Shown here in pieces: positions 14,671 to 22,047 of a stretch of DNA of 22,089 nucleotides (position 1 is the first letter of the stretch; the number at the start of each line of letters is the position of its first letter). A program made the translations under genes and the position numbers. The notes beneath the pieces are model-generated. The model searched no databases, was not told the origin of the DNA, and saw only the letters and a program-made list of their open reading frames with translations. This stretch comes from a virus, in IMG/VR virus record IMGVR_UViG_3300019458_000364, positions 1 through 22,089 of that record; one strand, 5' to 3'.

Positions 14671-15509
14671 GGCCTTCGTCCTTTCGTGGTTGCGTTGATC
14701 TTGGAAATGAGCGCGCCGAGGTCTGGCGGCTCGGTGAGATCGAGGCGCCCGGAGCGGTCCTTGGCGGGCAGGCCGTAAGGATTGCCGGCGCGGCAGACAA
14801 GGCGGCGCGCCTCGCCGCGCTCGGGCTCGTGCCGCCAGCCCTCGCCATCGGGGGCGAAAAAGCTCATGGTGATGACCTGGTCGACGATGCCGGGAAGCTC
14901 GCGCCCCGCCTTGCCGCCTTCGAGCTGCGGCTGCCAGGTCGTGCGGTTGAACTCGTCAGTGACCTTTTCCAGGATGCCGACGAAAATCACGGTCTTGGCC
15001 TGCGCGTGCTGCAGATGCTTGAGCAAGCCGATGACTTCGCGCGCCAGGAGCCCATAAGCGCCGCGCGTATCGGGCTTGCCGGTCTTTTCCGAGCAGGCCT
15101 CGGGCCGGGTCTTCGCCCAGGCCATGGCTTGGCGCGTGAGATCCGTGATCGAGTCGACGAAGATGGCCCGCTTCGAGGCGATCAGACGGACAAGATCGGG
15201 ATAGCCGGACGTGAGATGCTGGTAGTGGGCCTCAGAGAAGAACCCGTCGGGCGGCACCGCAGGATCGACGCCGCCGACGAGGCAGGCGATGTCGATCGCA
15301 TCGGCGAAGGTGCGCACGGGAATGCTGTCGCCGGGCCAGTCCTGGACCGACTTCATGCCTGCTTCGAGATCGATGCAGAGCGTTTCCTGTGCTGGCAGGG
15401 TCTTAAGGAGCGAGGTCTTGCCCACGCCGCTCGGGCCGAAGATCGCCATGGTGGTCTTGGCTTGGGCTTCTGACAGCCGCTCGTCGGCGGTGATGATCTT
15501 GAGCGCCAT
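14667..15509 (-). CDS. Phage RecA/Sak4-like ATPase (AAA_24)
   Basis: A 280-residue protein whose ATG (15509) overlaps the upstream stop by one base, with GGAGG upstream. Walker A GPSGVGKTS is at residues 25-33 and a Walker B strand RAIFVDS ends at Asp119. KTVIFVGILEKV and GRELPGIVDQVITM follow, as in the AAA_24 group of phage ATP-binding proteins. These are single-domain RecA relatives (Sak4-like) thought to promote annealing or strand exchange with a partner ssDNA-binding protein. That partner and the Cas4-like exonuclease are the next genes but a few, giving a complete recombination set. There is no N-terminal domain or C-terminal tail like bacterial RecA. The family is clear; the detailed activity is inferred. 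Confidence 0.85.
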   Translation of the reverse strand: MALKIITADERLSEAQAKTTMAIFGPSGVGKTSLLKTLPAQETLCIDLEAGMKSVQDWPGDSIPVRTFADAIDIACLVGGVDPAVPPDGFFSEAHYQHLTSGYPDLVRLIASKRAIFVDSITDLTRQAMAWAKTRPEACSEKTGKPDTRGAYGLLAREVIGLLKHLQHAQAKTVIFVGILEKVTDEFNRTTWQPQLEGGKAGRELPGIVDQVITMSFFAPDGEGWRHEPERGEARRLVCRAGNPYGLPAKDRSGRLDLTEPPDLGALISKINATTKGRRP

Positions 15510-15805
15510 CAGTGGCCTCCGTCGGCGGCGGCGATGGCGTCGATCGCGCGGTCGGCGCCGAGCGCGCCCGCTTGACGTGCAAGATTGTAGAGTTTGCGCA
15601 GCGCATGCAGTTGGTCGCCGATGGCGTTGAAGTCGGCCTCGAGACCGCGCATGGCGAAGGCGAGGTCATCAACCGTCGCCTCCGCGATCGCTTTGGAAAC
15701 GGAACCGTCCTGCGGAGCGCGCGCCAGGATGAGGATCCTCGTCGGTAGCGCTTCGAGCACGATATGGCGCTTGCGAAGCTCATCGATGGTTGCGGCTTTG
15801 GTCAT
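15509..15805 (-). CDS. Small phage protein, unknown function
   Basis: A 98-residue protein from ATG 15805 with AAGAAGG upstream. It is almost entirely helical: MTKAATIDELRKRHIVLEALPTRILILARAP, then TVDDLAFAMRGLEADFNAIGDQLHALRKLYNLARQAGA, which could form a coiled coil. No family is recognised. Translation is coupled to the ATPase by TGATG, so it may act with the recombination proteins. Confidence 0.55.
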   Translation of the reverse strand: MTKAATIDELRKRHIVLEALPTRILILARAPQDGSVSKAIAEATVDDLAFAMRGLEADFNAIGDQLHALRKLYNLARQAGALGADRAIDAIAAADGGH

Positions 15806-15842
15806 GAGGGCCTTCTTTCAGTCGTAGGGGAAGGGTTCTTCA

Positions 15843-16316
15843 TTACGCTGCCTCCGCCAGCACCAGCGCTGACAAGGAGACTGGAGCCGATCTCGGGCGG
15901 GGACGCGCAATCGCGAGGTAGCTGTAGTCATCAGGGCCGTGCCGTCGCTGCACGAGGTGCACAAAGTCCTGCTCAGCAGCCCACAAGGCGCGCCGTCCCA
16001 CACGGGCAAGCTCGGCGCGATCACGTTCGGAAAGACGGGAGCCGTGCCGCATGACGTCGAGAGCTAGAAATCCTCGGTGGTATTCGAGAACGTCACCCGG
16101 CCTTGCCTGACCAATCCAGGCGCAGAGCTCGATCTCCTTAAGATGGATGCGAATGGTGCGGGCGGGCAGGGGAACGTTCATCCCCATTGAAATACCGGCT
16201 TGCCCTTCCGGCACCAATTCGAATGATTTCGCTCTTCTTCGCCCGCGAACCGGAGAGAAAACAAAGTTATCGGAGCGGGCTGCTGCGTAGACGCGAGTGG
16301 GCGAGGTCGCGCTCAT
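15843..16316 (-). CDS. Early phage protein, unknown function
   Basis: A 157-residue protein from ATG 16316, overlapping the HTH gene stop as ATGA. A basic segment (RGRRRAKSFELVPEG) is followed by TIRIHLKEIELCAWIGQARPGDVLEYHRGFLALDVM, then RLSERDRAELARVGRRALWAAEQDFVHLVQRRHGPDDYSYLAIARPRP. The middle part has the look of a small beta-barrel and the rest of helices; no catalytic motif is seen. Its second place in the early operon suggests a regulatory or takeover role, which is inference only. Confidence 0.6.
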   Translation of the reverse strand: MSATSPTRVYAAARSDNFVFSPVRGRRRAKSFELVPEGQAGISMGMNVPLPARTIRIHLKEIELCAWIGQARPGDVLEYHRGFLALDVMRHGSRLSERDRAELARVGRRALWAAEQDFVHLVQRRHGPDDYSYLAIARPRPRSAPVSLSALVLAEAA

Positions 16317-16552
16317 CGACTGGGCTCCTGCAGCTTCTCGGCTTCAAAGGCTTCGATGTCTTCCAGCCGATAGACGACACGGCCTCCAATCTTGAGGTAG
16401 TGCGGTCCCTGGCCAAGCCAGCGCCACCGCTCCAGCGTGCGGGGGCTGATCCGCCAGCGCCGGGCGAGCTCAATCTGGGTGAGATGCCGGATCGGCTGCG
16501 GGGGCCTCGGAGCCGGTGCGGAGTGGCTGTGGTGGATGTTGTCCTGTGACAT
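16313..16552 (-). CDS. Excisionase/AlpA-like HTH protein
   Basis: A 79-residue protein from ATG 16552 with GAAGGA 4 bases upstream. After a disordered start comes LTQIELARRWRISPRTLERWRWLGQGPHYLKIGGRVVYRLEDIEAFEAEK, a complete MerR-like helix-turn-helix as in HTH_17, AlpA and phage excisionases. It is the first gene of the long leftward operon. It may direct excision with the serine recombinase encoded at 20339-21664 or control early transcription; the sequence does not decide between them. Confidence 0.85.
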   Translation of the reverse strand: MSQDNIHHSHSAPAPRPPQPIRHLTQIELARRWRISPRTLERWRWLGQGPHYLKIGGRVVYRLEDIEAFEAEKLQEPSR

Positions 16553-16734
16553 CGTCCTTCATCGCGAAACCTGCGCCCCTTTCGCCGCAGCTGGGGCGCG
16601 ACCGATTGATTTCGCGATAATTATCGGCGTCACGGCCGCGGGCTGATATTCTCCACGGCAAACAAAGATGTGACGCCGGACGATGGCGGTCCTAAGGATT
16701 CCTGAGGGCTTCGCGGGAAAGATGTGACATCGGC
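16553..16734. promoter_or_regulatory. Early-operon control region with palindromes and repeated motifs
   Basis: The region holds a perfect 12-base palindrome CGATAATTATCG (16615-16626). A 9-base inverted repeat, ATCGCGAAA (16561-16569) and TTTCGCGAT (16610-16618), has a 40-base spacer. AAAGATGTGAC occurs twice (16664-16674 and 16718-16728). The motif GTGACATC occurs at 16546, 16724 and 16745, with its reverse complement at 16768. These are good candidates for repressor or activator sites governing the operon that begins at 16552. No confident -35/-10 pair was identified. Confidence 0.55.
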
Positions 16735-18660
16735 TCAGGCAGCCGTGACATCCGCAGCCGGTACAGCGATGTCACGAATTTGCGCAGGGTGAACACGAAG
16801 CAGATAGGGATTGAGCCGGTAGCCGCGCCAAGGGTCGTTCTCGATCACGTCGTTCGTATCCAGCTGGACATCGAGTGCGTTGAGGAATTTCCTTTCGAGC
16901 TCTCTGCGGAGCCTCGTAAGCCGCTGGCGGAGCACTTGCCCATCAATCTTCAGACGCTTGCTCAGCGCATCCGCCGGCACGAAGCGGAACTCCTCTCTCG
17001 GACGCCCAGCATTTACATCTTCCTCAAATTCTCGTGCCAGTTCCTGCACGAGCTCAAAGCCGGCCCCTTTCACTTCGATGGCTCCACGGAAGAGGATGCG
17101 CTTCCGCTCCTCGTCAATGGCAAAGACCAAAGGCAGTGCAACGGTTGGCCGGATGTCTTGCGCGGCCTGTTCAGATATGGGTGCCTCTATCTCGGTTTGA
17201 TCGACCAGGTCGGGCAGACGCACAGACGCCGACTGCACTAGCATGAGGAGAGATGTCCTTGGCAAAGATAGAGACTGGATCAGAGTCGCGTGGTGTCGGA
17301 GTTCTTGGCTGACGACTTCCTGAACCATCTGACCGTGACGCCGATGCAGCTCATAGAGCTTGCGAGCGTTTTCCTCGTGTGGCCCTGGCAGATACGGGAG
17401 AATGCGAAAGATTTGCCCGAATGCACTGAAGAATGCCTGTTCTGACATGCTCGACAGCTTGAGGGCCTGGAGCACATAGGATTCTGCCATGACCACGTCC
17501 AGCCCAGGCTTTCGCTCTCCACGAAACAAGTCCACGACATAAGCGTCTGCCGGCTCATATTCGCCGAGCTTCGCGCCGAGGATCCCAAGTCGGCGATCGA
17601 GGCACTGAGAGCAGGCACCGCAATGCCGCCTCCGCCTCGTTGCCTCGCGCACGCGCGTACAGCTGAAAGTGTCAGCGATCAGATCGGCGCAGCCGTTATC
17701 GGCGACGATGCTGACGACCTCGGCCTTGGTGCGCCAGAAGTAGGGGTTTTCAACCGCGATCGGCTCCTCGAGCAACAGCGAGAAGAGGCGGCTAAAGTCA
17801 GCGAGCGCCTTGGGATGTGTCGTGCGTGTCGCCCGGGTTCCAAGCACATGTCCGGCCACCGGCAGATTCACGCTCACAACGCCGTTCTCGTAGAACTGCA
17901 CCACATTCTTCCGGAAAAGGCGCGCGACGACTACGCCCAATGTTGCAAACAGAAACGAGCGCGTCCTCTGGGTAAACTCGACCGCCTCTTCGTGTCCCTT
18001 GTTGATGCTGACCGGCACATGGAAGAGCTGTCTGGGCTTGGTCCGGTCGCGCAGTGCCGCCACGAGGCCATTTTGCTTCGACATGACCATGGGCGAGGCT
18101 CGATGGCTGACGAGGGCAACTTGGCGGCCGCGGCCAACCAGATTCTCGACCGCTCCCGCAAAGGAGTCGAGACCGCCCGAGAACAGGATGACGTCGTCGG
18201 GAATGAACCCCGACTCCACCGAATCGCCGAAGTCCAGATACGGCTGCAGGCCGGTCGGCTGCCGTTCCGGATGTGGCACGAAGTCGAAGTCGAACCGGTC
18301 GTCCGACAGGAAGGTAAGCGCCTCGATTAACGCCTCGCGAATGTCTGCGCGCCGCCAGAGATCGATCTGCCGAACGGGAATCCTGAAGCGGAGCCGGCGG
18401 AACCAATCCTTGCCCATGTCTGGCATGGTGTCCCCGCCGCGCCTCGTGAACTGGTCGGCGCAGTACACATAGGCTGCGATCTCGATCAGATCTGCGAGGA
18501 CGTGTGGCAGGTCTTCGACCATCCGCGCGGAAAGATCGCCGAGCTTCAGATTGACGCGATTTACAGACCCCTCTGACGCGTTGACGTCGAGCTTCAGTAC
18601 GTCATCCTTGCTTGATGCTGGAACCGGCAGCCCACCGCAAATGACGAGGCGTTCAGCCAT
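16735..18660 (-). CDS. QueC-like ATP-pyrophosphatase with winged-helix-like C-terminus, candidate defence enzyme
   Basis: The ATG at 18660 overlaps the upstream gene by 8 bases and follows AGGAAGGCGG, giving 641 residues. QueC itself, which makes the 7-deazaguanine base preQ0 using ATP and ammonia, is about 220 residues. The core here has SGGLDS (161-166, the ATP-pyrophosphatase loop) and Cys334, 347, 350 and 353 in the C-x12-CxxCxxC spacing of the QueC zinc site (CGACSQCLDRR). About 155 residues precede the core and 280 follow. The last 80 or so (ADALSKRLKIDGQVLRQRLTRLRREL ... WRGYRLNPYLL) look like a winged helix-turn-helix. No other queuosine genes are present. QueC-like proteins serve in the Qat and type IV CBASS defence systems, so a defence role with the upstream partner is likely but inferred. 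Confidence 0.8.
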   Translation of the reverse strand: MAERLVICGGLPVPASSKDDVLKLDVNASEGSVNRVNLKLGDLSARMVEDLPHVLADLIEIAAYVYCADQFTRRGGDTMPDMGKDWFRRLRFRIPVRQIDLWRRADIREALIEALTFLSDDRFDFDFVPHPERQPTGLQPYLDFGDSVESGFIPDDVILFSGGLDSFAGAVENLVGRGRQVALVSHRASPMVMSKQNGLVAALRDRTKPRQLFHVPVSINKGHEEAVEFTQRTRSFLFATLGVVVARLFRKNVVQFYENGVVSVNLPVAGHVLGTRATRTTHPKALADFSRLFSLLLEEPIAVENPYFWRTKAEVVSIVADNGCADLIADTFSCTRVREATRRRRHCGACSQCLDRRLGILGAKLGEYEPADAYVVDLFRGERKPGLDVVMAESYVLQALKLSSMSEQAFFSAFGQIFRILPYLPGPHEENARKLYELHRRHGQMVQEVVSQELRHHATLIQSLSLPRTSLLMLVQSASVRLPDLVDQTEIEAPISEQAAQDIRPTVALPLVFAIDEERKRILFRGAIEVKGAGFELVQELAREFEEDVNAGRPREEFRFVPADALSKRLKIDGQVLRQRLTRLRRELERKFLNALDVQLDTNDVIENDPWRGYRLNPYLLRVHPAQIRDIAVPAADVTAA

Positions 18661-19432
18661 CCGCCTTCCTCCGTATACGTAGTTCTCTTCGGATCTTGTC
18701 GAAGGCGACATGCACGAAGCCCTTAGCCTTCTCGGGCGTGATCCCACCTTCGTAGGTATGCTTGGAGAACCACTCCCCGGAGAACTCCTTCACGATCCGT
18801 GCAGTCTCGCGACAATGGGTCTCCAGCGCCTTGTCGAACTCGTTATGCTCCCTGATCGTTTGGAATCGTTTTCTGACTCCTACGTGCTTGGGGAGTTCTC
18901 GGCTGAGGTAGTAGTCGAGATGGCGGCGCGTGAGCCGGCTGAAGAAGTCGCAGGAGAGCAGACCAAACTGCTTGACCGTCGCTAGTCCGGCCAGGGCTTT
19001 TTTGACGTCGTCTGTCGTTACGCCGAAGAGCGTCGGAAGCTCCCTGCCGGCGACGGCGTTGAGACTCTCCGCTGCTGCAAGCTGGACGATTTCGCCGAAA
19101 TTCGTACGCCCGCCATTTGCACGCACCTCCCGGTCTACGGCTTCCGTAAACGCTGAGACGATCTCCATGAGCGACGGCTGTGCGCCCACGCGCAGGCCCA
19201 AACTGTGGAGCCCGGCGACGAAATGCTCCTTTCGCGCCGCCAGCAGAACCTGGGCGAGCAGAAAGAAGGCTGAGCGGATGGCTGGATCTTTCGCGGCATC
19301 GGTCATGCTGCGCTCTGCGGCCGCGGAGACCGCCGAGGCAATGTCCCGGACGTCCGCGCCGCCGCTGACGAGCTCGACGACGCGCTGCCATTTTCGCGAC
19401 TGCGGTAGTGTGCCGAGGCGCTGATGCCCCAT
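18653..19432 (-). CDS. Partner protein of the QueC-like enzyme, unknown family
   Basis: The ATG at 19432 with AGAGG 7 bases upstream gives 259 residues beginning MGHQRLGTLPQSRKWQRVV; a start at 19489 adds 19 basic residues and lacks support. The protein is soluble and mostly helical. Notable blocks are LLAARKEHFVAGLHSLGL, GGRTNFGEIVQLAAAESLNAV, FFSRLTRRHLDYYLSREL and HCRETARIVKEFSGEWFSK, then GGITPEKAKGFVHVAFDKIRREL. No nuclease, membrane or ATPase motif is visible. Met followed by Gly would expose an N-terminal glycine after processing, as in QatB, the partner of the QueC-like QatC. The 8-base overlap with the enzyme gene implies coupled translation and a joint function, perhaps as its substrate or effector. 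I do not recognise the family. Confidence 0.65.
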   Translation of the reverse strand: MGHQRLGTLPQSRKWQRVVELVSGGADVRDIASAVSAAAERSMTDAAKDPAIRSAFFLLAQVLLAARKEHFVAGLHSLGLRVGAQPSLMEIVSAFTEAVDREVRANGGRTNFGEIVQLAAAESLNAVAGRELPTLFGVTTDDVKKALAGLATVKQFGLLSCDFFSRLTRRHLDYYLSRELPKHVGVRKRFQTIREHNEFDKALETHCRETARIVKEFSGEWFSKHTYEGGITPEKAKGFVHVAFDKIRRELRIRRKADG

Positions 19433-19656
19433 CCGGGTACCTCTTCGGGAACCCTTCTCGTTGGTCGTGCGCGCGATAGTCAATCGCAATCTACGAGCGG
19501 TTGCGTGCAGCCTCCTTTGTTTGCGCGGAAATGCGATAAGCCTTTGACTTTGCTTCTCTTTCCGAGCGGCCTCGATTACCCTCCCGTAATCAGAGCGCGG
19601 ATAGTCCCCCCATGCCTTCGAGCCAGGCTGGCCCCAATGCCATTCATCCCGAGCGA
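19433..19656. promoter_or_regulatory. Divergent control region between cargo unit and recombinase operon
   Basis: This 224-base region should contain promoters for the leftward QueC-like unit and the rightward integration operon. GATTAC-CCTCCC-GTAATC (19574-19591) is a perfect 6-base inverted repeat 66 bases before the chosen start at 19657 and may be an operator. TTGACT at 19544 could be a -35 box, but no matching -10 was found at the usual spacing. Confidence 0.4.
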
Positions 19657-19833
19657 ATGACGCCCAGAGAACGCCTGGTCGAAGTGAGTCGAATTCTCGC
19701 CTTGGGTCTCATGCGACTCAAAGCGCGAAAGTCCAGTCATTTATTTGCCGAAAGCGGAGACAGTTCGCTCGACTTCCTGCCCCTGAAGAGCCGTCGTGAT
19801 GGCCAACCAAGACGGCGGGTTGGAGGCTCATGA
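19657..19833 (+). CDS. Small protein at the head of the recombinase operon
   Basis: I chose ATG 19657 (58 residues: MTPRERLVEVSRILALGLMRLKARKSS, GDSSLDFLPLKSRRDGQPRR); ATG 19612 adds 15 residues but has no ribosome binding site. It starts with an amphipathic helix and has a basic middle. Similar short proteins precede DUF2924-recombinase pairs in Hyphomicrobiales prophages. The stop overlaps the DUF2924 start (ATGATG). Function unknown; a recombination accessory is plausible. Confidence 0.6.
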   Translation: MTPRERLVEVSRILALGLMRLKARKSSHLFAESGDSSLDFLPLKSRRDGQPRRRVGGS

Positions 19834-20342
19834 TGCGGGGTGCATTGAAGAGGGTAGAGCAGGGCCCGCCGCGGCCGGGGGAGGACAAGGCGATCGACGC
19901 GTCCGCCCTCGCGCAGGTGGCAGCGCTCAAGCAGATGACGGTGAATGAGCTGAAGGCCAAGTGGGAGACGCTGTTTGCCGCGCCGGCGCCCAACAACAGC
20001 CGGAGCTATCTCGAGCTCAGATTGTCCTGCCGCATCCAGGAACTGACCTATGGCGGCCCGCCCCGGGAAACGACGAGGACGCTCGATCTCCTGGCCGATG
20101 AGGTCGCCGGCAAACCGGTGCGGAAGGCGACCATCTCGGATCCGCGCAACCCGGTTATCGGCACGAGGCTCCTGCGCGAGTGGGACGGGGTCGAGCACAC
20201 CGTCACCGTGCTCAAGGACGGCTTCGATTGGCAGGGCCGCAAATACAAGTCGCTCTCGGCGGTGGCGCGGGCCATCACCGGCACGCAGTGGAACGGCTGG
20301 CGCTTCTTCGGCCTGCGCGAAGCGCGCAAGGGCGGCCGATGA
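19830..20342 (+). CDS. DUF2924 protein, recombinase-associated
   Basis: A 170-residue protein from ATG 19830, overlapping the previous stop. The DUF2924 pattern is clear: QVAALKQMTVNELKAKWETLFAAPAPNNSRSYLELRLSCRIQELTYGG, GTRLLREWDGVEHTVTVLKDGFDWQGRKYKSLSAVARAITGTQWNGWRFFGL. The C-terminal part resembles a small beta-rich DNA- or chromatin-binding module with WxGxxYKSLSxxA, as in restriction-associated DUF4357-like domains. DUF2924 is found almost always directly before a serine recombinase, as here with a 4-base overlap, and may be its directionality or accessory factor. That role is inferred from association. Confidence 0.88.
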   Translation: MMRGALKRVEQGPPRPGEDKAIDASALAQVAALKQMTVNELKAKWETLFAAPAPNNSRSYLELRLSCRIQELTYGGPPRETTRTLDLLADEVAGKPVRKATISDPRNPVIGTRLLREWDGVEHTVTVLKDGFDWQGRKYKSLSAVARAITGTQWNGWRFFGLREARKGGR

Positions 20343-21664
20343 GCCGCGTCATCGCCATGACGAAGCGCCAGCGCTGCGCCATCTACACCCGCAAGTCGAG
20401 CGAGGAAGGCCTCGACATGGAGTTCAATAGCCTCGACGCCCAGCGCGAGGCTTGCGAGGCCTATGTGGCGAGCCAGAAGGCGGAAGGCTGGGCGGCAATC
20501 CGCGAGCGCTATGACGATGGCGGCTTCTCCGGCGCCACGCTGGAGCGGCCGGCGCTGAGGCAGCTGATCGCCGATCTCGAGGCGGGGCTGATCGATGTCG
20601 TCGTCGTCTACAAGATCGACCGCCTGAGCCGCTCGCTGATGGACTTCGCCAGGCTCATCGAGACCTTCGACCGCCACAAGGTGACCTTTGTCAGCGTCAC
20701 CCAGTCGTTCAATACCACCACCTCGATGGGGCGGCTTACTTTGAACATCCTGCTCTCCTTCGCCCAGTTCGAGCGCGAGGTCACTGCCGAGCGCATCCGC
20801 GACAAGGTGGCCGCCTCGCGCAAGAAGGGAATGTGGATGGGAGGCTTCGTGCCAATGGGCTACGACGCCAAGGACCGCAAGCTCGTCGTCAATGAGGCTG
20901 AGGCCGCCACCGTCAGAATGATCTTCGAGCGGTTCCTCAGCATCGGCTCGGCCACCATCCTAGCCAAGGCGCTCGCCGCAGAGGGTGCTCGCAACAAGCG
21001 CAGCAGGTTGATCGACAAGGGCTTCCTCTACAAGCTCCTCAACAACCGCGTCTATCTCGGCGAGGCCGTACACAAGGGAACCGCGTATCGGGGAGAGCAC
21101 GAAGCGATCATCAGCCGCGACCTCTGGGATAAGGTCCACGCCATCCTCAAGGAGAGCCCGCGCAAGCGGGCCGCCAACACCCGCACCCAGCAACCGGCAC
21201 TGCTGAAGGGTCTCATCTTTACCGAGAGCGGCACGGCCATGACGCCGACTGCGACCAAGAAGGGCAGCCGCCTGTACTGCTATTACACCTCCATGGACCT
21301 GATCCAGAACCGGGCGACCGGCGATGCCTCGGGACCGCTGCGGCTTGCGGCCGGCATGGTCGAGAGCGTGGTGATCGGCGAGATCCGCCGCATGATCCGC
21401 GCGCCGGAAATTGCGGCGCGGATGGCAGACGCGTTGCGCCAACAGGGAGAAGCGGTCGATGAGCAATCCATCGTCGCGGCGCTTTCGAGCTTCGATCGGT
21501 TGTGGACCTCTCTGTTCCCCGCCGAACAGGCTCGGATCGTGCGGCTTCTAGTCGAACGCGTCACCGTCGGCGCCGAAGGGATCGCCGTCGACCTGCGCAA
21601 TGACGGGCTCGGATCCCTCGTGCGGGACATGATCGCGCCGCATAAGGAGCAGGCTCTGGCATGA
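20339..21664 (+). CDS. Serine recombinase (probable prophage integrase)
   Basis: The ATG at 20339 overlaps the DUF2924 stop as ATGA and gives 441 residues. The resolvase domain (residues about 12-160) has IYTRKSS with the nucleophile expected at Ser20, EFNSLDAQREACEAY, DRLSRSLMDFARLIE and NILLSFAQFEREVTAERIRDK. The Recombinase domain follows (GFVPMGYDAKDRKLVVNEAEAATVRMIF, YKLLNNRVYLGEAVHKG). A zinc-ribbon-like segment (LLKGLIFTESGTAMTP ... YCYYTS) lacks the usual CxxC, as is common in this subgroup. It is shorter than most large phage serine integrases (450-600). It probably integrates and excises the element; the att site should lie near the right edge. All catalytic landmarks are present, so it is likely active. 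Confidence 0.93.
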   Translation: MSRVIAMTKRQRCAIYTRKSSEEGLDMEFNSLDAQREACEAYVASQKAEGWAAIRERYDDGGFSGATLERPALRQLIADLEAGLIDVVVVYKIDRLSRSLMDFARLIETFDRHKVTFVSVTQSFNTTTSMGRLTLNILLSFAQFEREVTAERIRDKVAASRKKGMWMGGFVPMGYDAKDRKLVVNEAEAATVRMIFERFLSIGSATILAKALAAEGARNKRSRLIDKGFLYKLLNNRVYLGEAVHKGTAYRGEHEAIISRDLWDKVHAILKESPRKRAANTRTQQPALLKGLIFTESGTAMTPTATKKGSRLYCYYTSMDLIQNRATGDASGPLRLAAGMVESVVIGEIRRMIRAPEIAARMADALRQQGEAVDEQSIVAALSSFDRLWTSLFPAEQARIVRLLVERVTVGAEGIAVDLRNDGLGSLVRDMIAPHKEQALA

Positions 21665-22047
21665 GCGAGGCATCGACCACCATCCGCGTCTTCATCCCGC
21701 TCGCCTTCCGCAAGAAGAACGGTCGGCCGCGCATTCTGCCGCCAGCCGATATCGCCCCGATGGAAGAGCGCAGGCAGGACCCGCATGTGCTGCGTGCCAT
21801 GGCGCGGGCATGGAGCTGGCGGCGCAAGATCGAGACGGGCGAGGTCGCCACGCTCAGCGATCTGGCCAAGACCGAAGGCGTGACGCTCTCCTTCGTCAGC
21901 CGTTACCTGCGCCTCGCCTACCTCTCGCCGGTCGTCTTGGAACTGCTGGTCACCGAGCGGCGACCCTGCGCGATCTCGATCGAGGCGCTGGCAAGCGCGG
22001 CTACCTTGCCATGGGCGGAACAGGTCGAGGCCGTGTTCGCCAACTAA
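21661..22047 (+). CDS. Recombinase-linked HTH (KorB/ParB-like) protein
   Basis: A 128-residue protein from ATG 21661, overlapping the recombinase stop as ATGA. An N-terminal basic region (IPLAFRKKNGRPRILPP) is followed by DPHVLRAMARAWSWRRKIETGEVATLSDLAKTEGVTLSFVSRYLRLAYLSPVVLELL, a helix-turn-helix of the ParB/KorB type. It is regularly the last gene of the DUF2924-recombinase operon in related prophages, as I recall, and may bind att or regulate the operon. Nothing after it is coding up to the window end. Confidence 0.8.
   Translation: MSEASTTIRVFIPLAFRKKNGRPRILPPADIAPMEERRQDPHVLRAMARAWSWRRKIETGEVATLSDLAKTEGVTLSFVSRYLRLAYLSPVVLELLVTERRPCAISIEALASAATLPWAEQVEAVFAN

Noticed and set aside
13429-14778. 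449-residue + strand open frame
   Set aside because: It lies opposite four well-supported leftward genes and has no recognisable domain; long antisense frames are common in high-GC DNA.
17623-18330. 235-residue + strand frame opposite the QueC-like gene
   Set aside because: The opposite strand carries SGGLDS and the zinc cysteines; this frame shows no motif.
16735-18660. Housekeeping queuosine biosynthesis (queC)
   Set aside because: The protein is about three times the length of QueC, with extra domains, and no queD, queE, queF or folE gene is nearby; cargo position favours another role.
20180-20338. Longer start for the recombinase
   Set aside because: It overlaps DUF2924 throughout; ATG 20339 in an ATGA overlap is just ahead of the conserved IYTRKSS.
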